A DNA stretch of 64,000 nt, taken from Symsagittifera roscoffensis (lineage: Eukaryota > Xenacoelomorpha > Acoela > Convolutidae). Below are positions 52,401 to 64,000 of this stretch, one piece after another. Location of the stretch: contig NC_087063.1 of the NCBI RefSeq assembly GCF_963678635.1, forward strand, positions 19,774,220 through 19,838,219, read 5' to 3'. A program made the position numbers and the translations under genes. The notes under the pieces are model-generated. The model worked only from the letters and a program-made list of their open reading frames with translations. It was not told the DNA's origin and made no database searches. Numbering within the stretch: the stretch's first letter is position 1; each line of letters starts with the position of its first letter.

Positions 52401-55400
52401 ACGATAAAAAACGTCGAAAAGGCAATGGAATGTACAAAATTTATTAAACTGGTAGCCTGTTCATTGCTTTTCATTACCTTTTTTGACGTTTTTATTGTTA
52501 CCGAAAACATATCATCTTACTGAAAACTAGTTTCAGTCGTATATTTTGTATTATTGGATCAAGTGATTTTCGAGACAAGCAAAATAACTTAGAGAGAAAT
52601 ATTTGAACTTTTCTCTGGCCTGTTGACATTTTCACAATAAAATTTCTTTTAAAATTTGCGAAGTAATATTTTGATTAGCAAATTACCAAATGCTTTTTCT
52701 TTACTGTTTCGTTTTCTTACAATTAACGACAAGTTGCTTAGTGCAAAGCAACGGTTTGAACGAAATTAAGTAAAATAGCTCAAATCAACAGTGCGAGACC
52801 AATGAATACGCTAAAATTGATTGTAATTGTCGTGATATACAACCAACCTGTTTTGTCATTCGCAGAATTTTTTTGCAGATTTCTGTTGTAGATTTTGAAA
52901 TTTGAAAAATCTAAAATTTTAGTCATTTGTCACTAAATCAAGCAAAAATACAGTTTTTGATTTATTTTGTTTTGCTGATAATGAAGCGTTCAAAACAAGT
53001 CTAGTTTACTTTTACTGACCAATTATCCACTGATCAAAAAACATTTTTTTTATGAAATGTATTTTTTTGTGGCAGATTTTCTGAATCATTAAGATCTCTT
53101 CGCTTATCTCATAATTATCTTAATGGTTCATAAAATTCGAAAATTTTGGTCGTCATGCACTGCAACAAAAAATTGGATTCTAGAAAAAGCCTTTGTCCGA
53201 GCCTGCTTAAAGTTTCACTGGGAGAAGTACACAGTTTTTTTTAATCTGAGAGAGCAGAAAGACAAAACAAGTTGATTGTATTTTATGACATTATGACAAA
53301 TACAATCAGTATTAGAATATCCATTGGTCTCCCATCGTTGATTTGAGCTATTTTTACTTAAATTTGTTAAAACCGTTGCTTCGTATAAAGCAACTTGTCG
53401 TTAACTGCAAGAAAACAAACTGGAAACAAACTCGCAAATTTTATAATTTTCTTCTTATTATTGTGTAAATGTCAACGGGTAGAGAAAAATTTGAACTTAT
53501 TCTATCTAAGTGTAATTAATTGTCTCTAAAATCACTTGATTCATAAATACAAATAATACGACTAAAACAAGATTTAAGAAAGATGAACTTTTTTCGGTGA
53601 CGATAAAAAACCTCGAAAAGGCAATGGAATGTACAAAATTTATTAAACTGGTAGCCTAATTTCAAATTTTGATTTTCGAGACAAGCAAAATAACTTAGAT
53701 AGAAATAGTTGAACTTTTCTCTGGCCTGTTGACATTTTCACAATAAAATTTCTTTTAAAATTTGCGAAGTAATATTTTGATTAGCAAATTACCAAATGCT
53801 TCTTCTTTACTGTTTCGTTTTCTTACAATTAACGACAAGTTGCTTAGTACAAAGCAACGGTTTGAACGAAATTAAGTAAAATAGCTCAAATCAACAGTGC
53901 GAGACCAATGAATACGCTAAAATTGATTGTAATTGTCGTGATATACAACCAACCTGTTTTGTCATTCGCAGAATTTTTTTGCAGATTTCTGTTGTAGATT
54001 TTAAAATTTGAAAAATCTAAAATTTTAGTCATTTGTCTCTAAATCAAGCAAAAATACAGTTTTTGATTTATTTTGTTTTGCTGATAATGAAGCGTTCAAA
54101 ACAAGTCTAGTTTACTTTTAGTGACCAATTATCCACTGATCAAAAAACATTTTTTTAATGAAATGTATTTTTTCGTGGCAGATTTTCTGAATCATTAAGA
54201 TCTCTTCGCTTATCTCATAATTATCTTAATGGTTCATAAAATTCGAAAATTTTGGTCGTCATGCACTGCAACAAAAAATTGGATTCTAGAAAAAGCCTTT
54301 GTCCAAGCCTGCTTAAAGTTTCACTGGGAGAAGTACACAGTTTTTTTAATCTGAGAGAGCAGAAAGACAAAACAAGTTGATTGTATTTTATGACATTATG
54401 ACAAATACAATCAGTATTAGAAAATCCATTGGTCTCCCATTGTTGATTTGAGCTATTTTCACTTAAATTTGTTAAAACCGTTGCTTCGTATAAAGCAACT
54501 TGTCGTTAACTGTAAGAAAACAAACTGTAAACAAACTCGCAAATTTTATAATTTTCTTCTTATTATTGTGTAAATGTCAACGGGTAGAGAAAAATTTGAA
54601 CTATTTCTATCTAAGTGTATTTAATTGTCTCTAAAATCACTTGATTCATAAATACAAATAATACGACTAAAACAAGATTCAAGAAAGTTGCATTTTTTTC
54701 GGTGACGATAAAAAACGCCGAAAAGGCAATGGAATGTACAAAATTTATTAAACTGGTAGCCTAATTTCAAATTTTGTTGAAAATAATTGGTCTTTCGTAG
54801 AAATATTTTTATTCATAAATCCTGTTTTCATCGATCAACTGATTTTCTCGAGGTAATAATCAGTTCATTTTTGCGAGGTAATAATCAGTTGATTAATAAT
54901 CATTTTGAAAGTTTGAATGGTAATTTTTTGAATAGCAAACTACCAAAAACATCCTATTTTCATTCTTGTTTCCCTACAAATAACGACAAGTTGCTTAGTG
55001 CGAAGCAACGGTTTGATCAAAATTAAGCAAAAATAGCTCAAATCAACAGTGCGAGACCAATGAAACTGCTAAAACTTATTGTAATTGTCATGATGTACAA
55101 CCTATTTGTTTTGTCATTCGCAGATTTTTAGCAGATTTTCTCTCGCAGATTTTAAACAACTGAAAAATCTAACTTTTTAGTCATTTGTCTCTAAATCCAG
55201 CGAAAATACGATTTTGATATATTTCGTTTTGCTGACAAGGAAGCATTCAAAACCAATCTAGCTTATATTGACTCAACAGTTATCCACTGATGAAGAAATC
55301 TTTTTAAAGAAATCTATTTTTGGTGGCAGATTTTCTGAATCATTAGGATCTCTTTTGCTTATCTCATATATATTTTACTGCTTCATGAAGTTTCGGTCGT

Positions 55401-57167
55401 CATGCACTGCAAAAACAACTGGATTTTAGAAAAACTATTTCTCCAAGCCTGGTTAAAACTTTACTGGAGAAATGACAGCTTTTTTAATCCTGAGAAAGCG
55501 AAAGACAAAACAAACTGATTGTGTATTACGACATTAAGACAATTACAATCAGTATTAGAAAATCCATTGGTCTTCCACTGTTGATTTGAGCTATTGTTAC
55601 TTAATTTTGTTCAAACCGTTGCTTCGTATAAAGCAACTTATCGTTAACTGTAAAAAAAACGGTAAAGAAGACGCTTTTGGTAATTTGCTCATCAAAATAT
55701 TACCTCGCAAATTTTAAATTTTTTCTTATTTATGTGTAAATGTCACTGTGTAGAGAAAAGTTTGAACTATTTCTATCTAAGTGTAATTAATTGTCTCTAA
55801 AATCACTTGATTCATAAATACAAATAATACGACTAAAACAAGATTTAAGAAAGATGAATTTTTTTCCGGTGACGATAAAAAACGTCGTAAAGGCAATGGA
55901 ATGTACAAAAGTTATTAAACTGGTAGCCTATTTTCAAATTTTGTTGAAAATAATTGGTCTTTCTTAGAAATAATTTTATTCATAAATCCTGTTTTCATCG
56001 ATCAACTGATTTTCTCGAGGTAACAATCAGTTCATTTTTGCGAGGTAATAATCAGTTGATTAATAATCATTTTGAAAGTTTGAATGGTAATTTTTTGAAT
56101 AGCAAACTACCAAAAACATCCTATTTTCATTCTTGTTTCCCTACAAATAACGACAAGTTGCTTAGTGCGAAGGAACGGTTTGATCAAAATTAAACAAAAA
56201 TAGCTCAAATCGACAGTGCGAGACCAATGAAACTGCTAAAACTTTTTGTAATTGTCATGATATACAACCTATTTGTTTTGTCATTCGCAGATTTTAAACA
56301 ACTGAAAAATCTAATTTTTTAGTCATTTGTCTCTAAATCCAGCGAAAATAAGATTTTGATATATTTAGTTTTGCTGACAATGAAGCATTCAAAACCGGTC
56401 TATCTTATATTGACTCACCAATTATCCACTGATAAAGAAATATTTTTTATGAAATCTTTTTTTTGGTGGCAGATTTTCTGAGTCATTAGGATCTCTTTTG
56501 CTTATCTCATACACTTTTTATTGCTTCATGAAATTTCGGTCATCATGCACTGCAAAAAAACCGGATTTTAGAAAAACTATTTCTCCAAGCCTGTTTAAAG
56601 TTTTACTGGAGAAGTACAGAGCTTTTTTAATCCTGAGAGAGAAGAAATACAAAACAAAATGATTGTAAATTATGACATTAAGACAATTACAATCAGTATT
56701 AGAAACTCCTTTGGTCTCCCACTGTTGATTTGAGCTTTTTAAAATTAATTTTGTTCAAACCGTTGCTTTGTACTAAGCAACTTGTCGTTAATTGTAAGAA
56801 AACAAAACTGTAAAGAAGACGCATTTGGTAGTTTGCTAATCAAAATATTACCTCGCAAATTTTAAAATTTTCTTTTTTATTATTGTGAAATTGTCAAAAG
56901 GGTAGAGAAAATTTTGACTACTTCTATCTAAGTGTAATTGCTTGTCTCGAAAATCACTTGATCCAAAAAAACAAAATATACGACTAAAACTAGTTTAAAG
57001 AAAGGTGAATTATTTTCGGTAATCTTTCTAGAGTTTTCCCCTATTTTTAAAGTTTTATAGTTTTAGAGGCAAAGTTTGATGTTGATGGATTCTGATTCTG
57101 GTATTTGTTCGTTGAGCTAGAGAATAAAAACTTATTAAATACTTAAAAATAAGGCTTGCTTGTTTAC
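49499..57167 (-). other. 7.7-kb intron of the DEG/ENaC gene
   Basis: Donor CTCA|GTAAAC at the right end (57166-57167) and acceptor TTTTTAG at the left. It is mostly occupied by the 50.2-57.0 kb repeat array. The remainder, 49500-50180, holds no recognised feature. Confidence 0.8.
50220..57045. repeat. Tandem array of about six 1.1-1.2-kb units with long internal inverted repeats
   Basis: The marker CTATCTAAGTGTAATT.ATTGTCTC recurs at about 50227, 52303, 53506, 54608, 55773 and 56927, and its reverse complement at about 51625, 52580 and 53685. The core marker GTCGTCATGCACTGCAA occurs in + orientation near 51951, 53149, 54254, 55396 and 56540 and inverted near 50854. Each unit is therefore a core of about 400 bp between inverted arms of about 300 bp. 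Five units lie in one orientation and the first is reversed. Arms contain AAGCAACGGTTTGAAC / GTTCAAACCGTTGCTT and CAACAGTGCGAGACCAATG / CATTGGTCTCGCACTGTTG. The 79-codon frames at 54787 and 55954 are repeat-borne and not genes. Confidence 0.9.
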
Positions 57168-57349
57168 TGAGTATTTCCTCTATGTTGATAGGACACATGG
57201 TATATGTGTTCGTGCTGCAGGACAGATTGGTCTTGGTGAAGAACAGCTGGCTGATACCCCTGCATTTACACGTTTCCAGCTCAATCTCACTGTAGCATTC
57301 ACTTACGCACAGCATTTGAGCGTATCCTTTGTCGTAATACCGTAGAAAC
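57168..57349 (-). CDS. DEG/ENaC channel, exon n-1
   Basis: 182 bp between acceptor TTTTATTAG and donor CTCA|GTAAAC. The in-phase reading begins FLRYYDKGYAQMLCVSECYS and continues EIELETCKCRGISQLFF... with CSTNTYTMC, the Cys-rich thumb/palm region characteristic of the family (tyrosine-rich start, C-x3-C and C-x-C spacings). It splits a codon with both neighbours: two bases from the upstream exon and one base into the downstream one. Both joins fit exactly. Confidence 0.9.
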
Positions 57350-57825
57350 CTAATAAAAGAGTTGAAAAAAAGTCTGGACAGAAATGGAAATTGATTAATA
57401 AAAAAGATGTCACCCATAATTACTATCGATCTCTCATCAATTAAGGCACCCAATCAGTTGTCAATTTTTAGGCTTTCTCCAGTTGCAGAAAAGAAAACAG
57501 GAAAACTGTATCATTTACCAAAATTTTTGCCGTAGAAAAATTAAACAATTACAATTAGAAATCACAAGTTAATTCTAGATAATTTAACTTTTTGATAATT
57601 AACGGAAACTTCTTTCCTCGTAATGTTAATAATATCAGAGTAGTGGAAAAAACTGATAATGATGAGAAAACGTAATTGAAACTTTGCCAGAGATTTTGTC
57701 GTCTGTAACTAAATACTTGTGAATCTGGGATTGAATTGAAAAAGTTAAATATCAGTTTTTCAACTTCCTGTAACTTTCACATCTGGACATAATATCACCC
57801 CATTTTTTAGCAATGGAGTGTTTAC

Positions 57826-58042
57826 CCCATTGCTCCCTCCTCGATACAATTGCTGAATCCAGTGAAGTCTCTGAACTTGCGAGTGGACAATTTGACGTTG
57901 TAGTGCTGCCCTGGTCCAATATCAAATGAGTAGGAGCGGTCCCATGTTGTCATTATTGTGGTAGTTGGGTCATAGAAGAACATTTTGAGACTGACCCCTC
58001 CCCCGACTGCGAATACATTCAGTGCGTGTGCTTTCTCAAAAT
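57826..58042 (-). CDS. DEG/ENaC channel, exon n-2
   Basis: 217 bp between acceptor TGTTTTGCAG and donor ATGGG|GTAAAC. Reads FEKAHALNVFAVGGGVSLKM, DPTTTIMTTWDRSYSFDIGP, GQHYNVKLSTRKFRDF and SNCIEEG. This corresponds to the beta-rich extracellular part where family members have a PG...V.I pattern before the Cys-rich region. Phase 1 at the start and 2 at the end match the flanking exons. The intron to the next exon is 476 bp. Confidence 0.9.
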
Positions 58043-58499
58043 CTGCAAAACATGAATCGGATCAGAAAGACCATCGCATCAAATGGTTTTTTGAAATTCA
58101 AACTCATCAAAACTTTATTAAAGAGCTTTTGTTTCCATGTCTTAAGATGCCCGCTAGTAACCGTAAATTTAGGGTAATCTCAAATTTTACTCAATCAGGG
58201 GTTTTGTCTGATTTTGTTAAGCCACGAGCTTCGGTAATAAATTATACGAACTAAAGTTAAAAGAGATTTTGTTGAGGATGCCAAAATATTGCCTGTTATT
58301 GCCTGTTTTGGAGCAATGTGGAGAGATACAGTGTTTTAGCTGTTTCTTCACGTAAATAATAACAGCAAAAGAGATCAAATAAAACTAACTGTTGCGGATT
58401 TTGCGACAAGTCTGTTTTCGGCCTGTTGCGGAATCCGCTCACAAATCACAAAAGACACAGCTTGACATCGTATTGTGAAAACTTGTATGCAAAAAAGAT

Positions 58500-59290
58500 G
58501 ACCCGAGTCGAGATTTTTCACCAAATTTGAAGCAAGATTTGAGCGGTTTGAGCGGTTTTTGTAGACAATTACGCTCAAAATCTTGCTTCAAAATGAGCGG
58601 TTTGAGCGGTTTTTGAACGGTTGATCTGAAAAAAAAACGCTCAAAAACCGCGCAAGATTTGAGCGGTTTTTTTAGATAAACCAAGTTTTAATAAGTTTCT
58701 GAAAATCTTGCCTTTCATGAAAAAATGGTTATCATACAATTATCATATCTGAAAATTGTATGATAACCATTTTTTTCCAAAAAATGAACGTAGTTACTTT
58801 TCATTACCAGACTGTTTTATTTGGTTCAAATAGCCGGAGAAACTATATTGAATCTTTTTTCAATGGTTTTTTGAAATTGTATGAAAATTGTATGATTAGC
58901 ATTTTTCCATACATTTGATGTAGGAAATTGTAAGACAAGCATTTTCGGTGTGGGGAAATGTAAGATAAGCATTTTCGGTTTATGGAGATCAACCCGGGTA
59001 GTATTTCAACTGCATTTTAACATCACATTACCTTTCCAGGCCTTTTTGTTGGTTTTAATCGGTTTTCTTTATAAGACCGCTCAAAACCGCTTAAAACGGC
59101 TCAAATCTTGCTTGAGAAACCGTTCAAAAATCACCGCAAGAAATGAGCGGTTTTTGGGCGGTTTTTTAAGCAAGATTTGAGAGGTTTGAGCGGTTTTTCC
59201 AAAAAACCGCCAAAACCGCTCGAAACCGCTCAAATCTTGTTGGAAAACCGCTCAAACCGCCCATATCTTGAGCGGTTTTTGAGCGGGATC
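58500..59290. repeat. Cluster of GAGCGGTTTTTG / AAACCGCTCAAATCTTG words in both orientations
   Basis: More than twenty copies of GAGCGG or CCGCTC, mostly embedded in CAAGATTTGAGCGGTTT or its complement, at 58510-58670 and 59075-59290. Opposite-sense copies alternate, so the RNA can form many alternative stems. GC-rich within an AT-rich intron; irregular spacing excludes a simple satellite. Confidence 0.8.
58720..58775. repeat. Perfect 22-bp inverted repeat
   Basis: AAAAAATGGTTATCATACAATT (58720-58741) and its exact complement (58754-58775) are separated by 12 bases. Related half-sites (AATTGTA.GA...AGCATTTT or the reverse) recur at about 58884, 58924, 58955, 60184, 60351, 60738 and 60883. 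Confidence 0.75.
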
Positions 59291-61209
59291 TCGACCCGGG
59301 GATCCTTTTCGCATAGAAAAACGAGGGTTTGCCGAAAAAGTAAGGCGTAGTTTTTTCTAAGTTAGCTTATTTTACTTTTGTTAATAATTATCCAATTGTT
59401 TTTCGTTCAGTTGAGGTTTTATTTGGTTTGAGATTCCACTCGGAAACTCGTCGTAGATGTATTAATGCCTTATATAGGTTAAGCCGCTGTCCACGTAGAA
59501 ACTACTGGTGAGAAGTGCGCCTAGAAATGTTGTGTGACCCTTCTGGTATGCGCATTTTATTGGGCTTAGTCGGTTATTTTTTTGCTGGAACAGTTGATTG
59601 AAATGCCTGACCATGTTGCTTGAGTTTGATTGGCTAATATAAGCCAATCAAATACTACCGCATGACTTTTAGCTAAAGACAAAAAAATTGATTTTGGGCA
59701 GCTTTGTACATAAGACCGGCAAATTTGTTTATGTTTGGGTGCGGCTCACGGATTTGCGTATCCTCGACTCGGATTTCCGTATCCTCGACCAACCAAGTTG
59801 CTTAGAGTCAAAGGCAGGGGTTCCGTTGAAAAAATAGTTGATAGTTTTATTATTACAACTGTTTATCTTTCAATTTCGATGTTTTGAGGTGCCACTATTA
59901 GTTTCATCTCAACATGCAGGGTCATTTTTGGCGCCGAGTAGTATGAACTTTAAAGTTTAATTGTTCACTCAGAACAAACTGGGTGGTTAGAAACAATATA
60001 GTTGCAGTACGATCTGAAGTTGTTGAGCAATTCCGGAAAAATGTTAATGACTCGGGCTATTTTAGTCGAGTGGTTACATAGATCAGATGTTGTCGTGCGA
60101 AGTTCACTAAAGTCGAGCTAGTATCCAGGTTGACCTCCATACAAGAACAATGCCTATCATTTAATTTCATGTCTGGAGTCTATGGAAAAAATGCTTATCA
60201 CACAATTTTCATAGAAGAAAAAGCTTTTCTCAATCATTTTTTTAAAAACAAACCTAAATTGGACTAAAACTCAAACAAAACAATCTGGGAGCAGTTTTGA
60301 TTACATGAGAGCAACTTTGGCATCAAAAAATGTTTGAAGTTTTTGAACAAAAAAGTACTTATCATACAATTTCATGTATTAAATACTAGATAATTTTCCA
60401 TTTTGAAGTAGAAAGTTTTTTATTCATTTTTCATTGCAAACTTGCAACTTGCTTTTTTTCCCAAATATATATTCTACGAAAAAAAATGCATGCATAATTT
60501 GACATTTTGAGTCTATAACTTAGTCAAATTGAGATTTTTTCACAAAAAAACCCAAAGCAAGTACTTCTTAAGCAAGTGCTTTTCTCCGATTTCTATCCAT
60601 ATATTTAAACTTACATTTTTGGAATATAATTCGGTGTAAAAGCAGTCTATCTTCAGGTAGCAAAAAACTCATAGTTGGCATGTTTCGAAAGAAACACAAA
60701 ATTTGAAAACAAACTTGATTTTGTATTTTTGTTTCTGAAGAAATGCTAATCTCACAATTTCAGAGTATGGAAAAAATGCTAGTCATAAATTATAAAAGTT
60801 AATTTTGCTTTTTTCTTGAAGTTTTCGTGATAAAAAGTATGGCTAAACTCTGGTTATTTAATTCGAAAATGTGGCAAAAGCAAAAAAATGCTTATTCATG
60901 TATTTCATAATATCGAAAAACTGCTTAAAATGCTCTTTTTATACAATTTTTTCAGTCTATGACAGTTATAATTTTTCATAGTATAAAATTGAAGATAAGC
61001 TCTTTTTTTCCACCAGGGTAGTTAGTCCTCAGTGACAACCCTTAATTTGCTTAAAATGAGAGCCAAAAAATCTTGGACGTTGCAACTGCCACATTTATTG
61101 AAAATTCAACGTGGCTATCGTTAAATGTTTATTCGAAATTTTCGAGTTTAACTGAAAGGAACAATTCAGTTAGGAAATAAACATTACAAACATTGAATTT
61201 CTTATTTTG

Positions 61210-62240
61210 CACGTCACTTTCAAGTTTGACCCAATTGTGCTATGTTTTGACCGACTCGACCACAGAAAATTGTGTTCGACTGTTTTCGATCTAAAAGTGC
61301 TACTTTTCGACCGACTCGACAAAAATAAAAAGGCGTTTGACTTTGTTTGACCTATCAGTGCTATGTTTCGACCGACTCGAACGAAGGAAAAAAGTTCGAC
61401 TGTGTTAGACCCAAGAGCGCTCTTTTTCGACCGACTCAATCAGAGGAAAAATGTTTCCAATTGTGTTTGACCCAGTCGTGCTATGTTTCGACCGATTCGA
61501 ACGACGGAAGAAAGTTCAACTGTGCCAGACACAAGAGTGCTATGTTTCGACCAACTCAATCAGAGGAAAAATGTGTTCGACAATGTTTGATCCAAGCGTG
61601 CTATTTATCGACCGACTCGACCCAAACAGGCTATGTTTTGACCGACTCGACCACAGAAAATTGTGTTCGACTGTTTTCGATCTAAAAGTGCTACTTTTCG
61701 ACCGACTCGACAAAAATAAAAAGGCGTTTGACTTTGTTTGACCTATCAGGGCTATGTTTCGACCGACTCGATGAAGGAAAATGTGTTCAACTGTGTTCGA
61801 CCCAAGAGTGCTAGGTTTCGACCGACTCGAACGAAGGAAAAACGTTCGACTGTGTTAGACCCAAGAGCGCCATGTTTCGATAGACTTGACCAAGGAAAAA
61901 AGTTTTTGATTGTGTTCGACCCAATCGTGCTATGTTCCGACCGACTCGAACGAAGAAAAAAAATTTCAACTGTGTTTGACCCAAGAGTGCGATGTTTCGA
62001 CCGACTCGAACGAAGGAAAAAAGTTCAACTGTTTTAGACCCAAAAACGCTAAGTTTCGACCAACTCGATCAAAGGAAAAATGTGTTCATCAATGTTTGAC
62101 CCAAGCGTGCTATGTTTCGACCAACTCGACCAAAACTGGCTAGGTTTAGACGGGCTCGACCACAGAAAATTTTGTTCGACTGAGTTCAATCTAAGCGTGC
62201 TATCTTTTACCGACCCGACCCAAATTGGCTATGATCCGAC
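61210..62240. repeat. Satellite of 60-bp monomers with 389-bp higher-order repeat
   Basis: About 17 monomers, marked by TTTCGACCGACTCGA every 59 or 60 bases and by TGTTCGAC/TGTTTGACCCAAG.GTGCTA in between. A block of about 120 bases starting GCTATGTTTTGACCGACTCG at 61239 is repeated almost exactly at 61628, giving a higher-order period of 389. Since 60 is a multiple of three, open frames arise on both strands (for example 61347-61685 and 61738-62037 on +). I regard them as non-coding. Confidence 0.92.
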
Positions 62241-62891
62241 AAAACATTTTTAAGATTTTGAAAAATTTATGGAATTCAAAAATTGATATACTATGATTAT
62301 TTTTACCACCAACTAGCAAAGTAAGTTGAATATTTTAGTCCTAAACTAATTTTTTTGATTTGATTATGTCAAAAATCTGAAATTTATTTCGTAGGAAATC
62401 AACATCAAAACGCTTCTCGGACTTTTGTCTAAGGTCATGTGTTCGACCACTTCCTGGTTTCGACTTTTGTTCGAGACTGTGTTCAACCATATTCGACAAC
62501 ACATTGTGTTCGACGCATAAGTCAAACACCTAAACCCGGATTGCCTCCTATATTTTAAATATAGATTCTGAGCCAAATTTACTATAAAAATGCAATCAAA
62601 TTTTCCAATTTAGAGCTTTCATACTGTGAAATACTGTCAGAAATAGCCAGTTAGGAGATCAATGAATTTTTAGAGAAAATAATTTAGGAGCATTTTTTCC
62701 GTATCTTTATTCCAAGGTCGGAAAAAGTCTGTTAGGAAATCTACTCGAACATTTTTTCCTTTTTTAATAATATCAGCCAACTTAACGGTTGGCTACATTC
62801 TAAGTTACAATGGTTGGGTAATGAACCCGAGGTTAGCTTCTCTGGCTTCTACCTCAGTTTCTTAATTCTTTCACGGAACATTAGTTCTTAC

Positions 62892-63167
62892 CAAATACAA
62901 ATCGGAGCGTTTCAGTAGCAAGAGAAACTTCTCTCTCCGGAATATCCAGTTCAAAACACTGTCCAATTCTTGTCACTTTAACAGTCCACAAGTCAATATC
63001 CAGACAATCTTTGCCCCTCCACTGGCACAATTTGACCATCTCAGATACCTCTGAGCTGAGAATTCCGATCATAGTTTCCCAATTAATATGCTCCATTTGT
63101 CTGTCAATGTAGTTCTCGTCTAGGAACAGCGACAACCGCTCTCTGAGAGTCGGCGTCACGACCTCTC
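62892..63167 (-). CDS. DEG/ENaC channel, exon n-3 (5'-most exon in window)
   Basis: 276 bp between acceptor AATTTTTTCAG and donor TTTG|GTAAGA. Reads LRERLSLFLDENYIDRQMEH, SSEVSEMVKLCQWRGKDCLD, then VTRIGQCFELDIPE. The W-x-G-x-x-C motif followed by a G-x-C-[YF] strand is a family signature in the extracellular finger/palm region after the first membrane helix. The exons coding the N-terminus and first helix must lie right of the window; none was found in 63168-64000. Decayed copies of this exon lie at about 40.0 and 42.6 kb. Confidence 0.9.
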
Positions 63168-64000
63168 CTGAAAAAATTCCAGCACGCAATGAGTTTCCGT
63201 GAAAAATATCCGAATTTTTATTTCTTTAAAATTCTTTAAAAAATCAATTTACATTAGATTATAAATAAAGAATTATGAATCAAACAAAAAAGAAATCAGT
63301 GTAATCCATTATAAACGATTATAATGGATTATTTTGGATAATAATGGATTATACATGTTTTCTTTCAAAAATTAGTCAGATGATGGCAAAATTTTTTTAT
63401 TGTGTTCAAAACATCAACGTTGCTTTTGCAAAACAGACGTTCAACTATTTAAAAATGAAATTCATCTTTTTGAAAAATGTGATATCTTGTTTTCTTTTTC
63501 CTTTCTTTTTATTTCTTGTTCTAATTTTTTTCTGGTACATAATTTTGGTTTCTTAAGTTTTGCTTCGCTACTTTTTTCATTTCATTTTTAACGATTTACT
63601 TGTCTCCCCTGTACGTACCGTACCCCCTATATCAAACTGCTCTAAACTGCTTAGAAACATCATTTTTGGGCTGATTTTTTATGATTGTTTTTAAACCCTG
63701 GATGAAGGAGGAGGGGTGAGGCGGTGATTAGAGTTGAAGCTGGGGAAGGGGCAAGGTTGGGGTTCTGGTTAAGTTTGGTGATAAGGTTAATTTTAAAAAA
63801 AGGTATAAATATTTTTGACCTGCTTCGAACATCGAGAAGAGAAATTAAAACTCTTGGGTTAAATATGGGAGAGGAAACTGTTAAATTTTAAATGGAGATT
63901 CTTTTGCCATTGTTTCTAAAATTTATAAATAGGAATAGTATTAGAAATTGAGTACGTCGCGGGTAACCCTGAAAATTTCGCAAAATTTACAAACTAATTT
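63168..64000. other. Intron or upstream sequence of the DEG/ENaC gene
   Basis: No further exon recognised on the minus strand. A small cluster of ATTATAATGGATTAT words at 63300-63350 is the only repeat noted. Confidence 0.4.

Larger units (their letters stand above)
58043..62891 (-). other. 4.8-kb intron of the DEG/ENaC gene
   Basis: Runs between donor TTTG|GTAAGA (62890-62891) and acceptor TTTGCAG (58043-58049). Holds the GAGCGGTTT cluster, the 58720 hairpin, the dispersed AAATGCTTATCATACAATTT words and the 60-bp satellite. Stretches 59300-60180 and 62241-62891 show nothing further. Confidence 0.75.

Noticed and set aside
54787-56193. Two near-identical 79-codon frames
   Set aside because: Each lies in an arm of the tandem palindromic array, and their similarity reflects repeat homology; other units do not keep the frame.
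61347-62143. Plus-strand frames of 112 and 99 codons with repeating STDSNEGKK-like units
   Set aside because: A 60-bp satellite keeps frames open by period alone. Frames exist on both strands and in more than one register, and the region lies inside an intron of the opposite-strand gene.

Overview
This is an AT-rich, intron-bearing invertebrate nuclear sequence, most likely arthropod; the sequence alone does not resolve it further. Host coding content is small. The only host genes I can support are two paralogous DEG/ENaC (degenerin/pickpocket-type) channel genes. One shows only its last exon (1694-2094, + strand). The other is on the minus strand, with four consecutive exons joined by phase-matching GT/AG splice sites (63167-62892, 58042-57826, 57349-57168, 49498-49098); its 5' exons, including the first membrane segment, lie beyond the right edge. 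The two genes point toward each other. Decayed copies of one channel exon lie between them at about 40.0 and 42.6 kb.

Most of the rest is mobile DNA. At 5954-24171 lies an 18.2-kb Ty3/Gypsy retrotransposon on the minus strand, with 410-bp LTRs that differ at only about eight positions and a TTAC target duplication. Read 5' to 3' it has a leader, gag, a zinc knuckle with an Arg/Ser/Asn-rich tail, protease, RT-RNase H and integrase. Three further tightly packed reading frames follow: a membrane-anchored Pro/Ser-rich protein, a large envelope-like glycoprotein and an unrecognised C-terminal protein. The glycoprotein resembles the chuvirid type that some insect LTR elements have captured. This block is the most interesting part of the window. 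The element carries twelve in-frame stops and several frameshifts, many at homopolymers, so this copy is defective, poorly sequenced or both.

A decayed BEL/Pao element (25625-34451, minus strand) follows. Next come a 58-bp minisatellite and a 5'-truncated Jockey-like non-LTR element (35663-37611, + strand) with a 13-bp target duplication. A short repeat family with a 5' terminal motif repeated inverted near the 3' end, then a small GC hairpin, recurs at 0.8, 3.2, 4.8, 41.0 and 47.6-48.2 kb. It looks like a non-autonomous Helentron-type element.

The introns of the right-hand channel gene are packed with repeats. The 7.7-kb intron holds about six tandem units of 1.1-1.2 kb, each with long internal inverted repeats. 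The 4.8-kb intron holds a cluster of GAGCGGTTT/AAACCGCTC words, dispersed copies of a short palindrome-forming motif and a 60-bp satellite with a 389-bp higher-order repeat. I saw no tRNA, rRNA or CRISPR.
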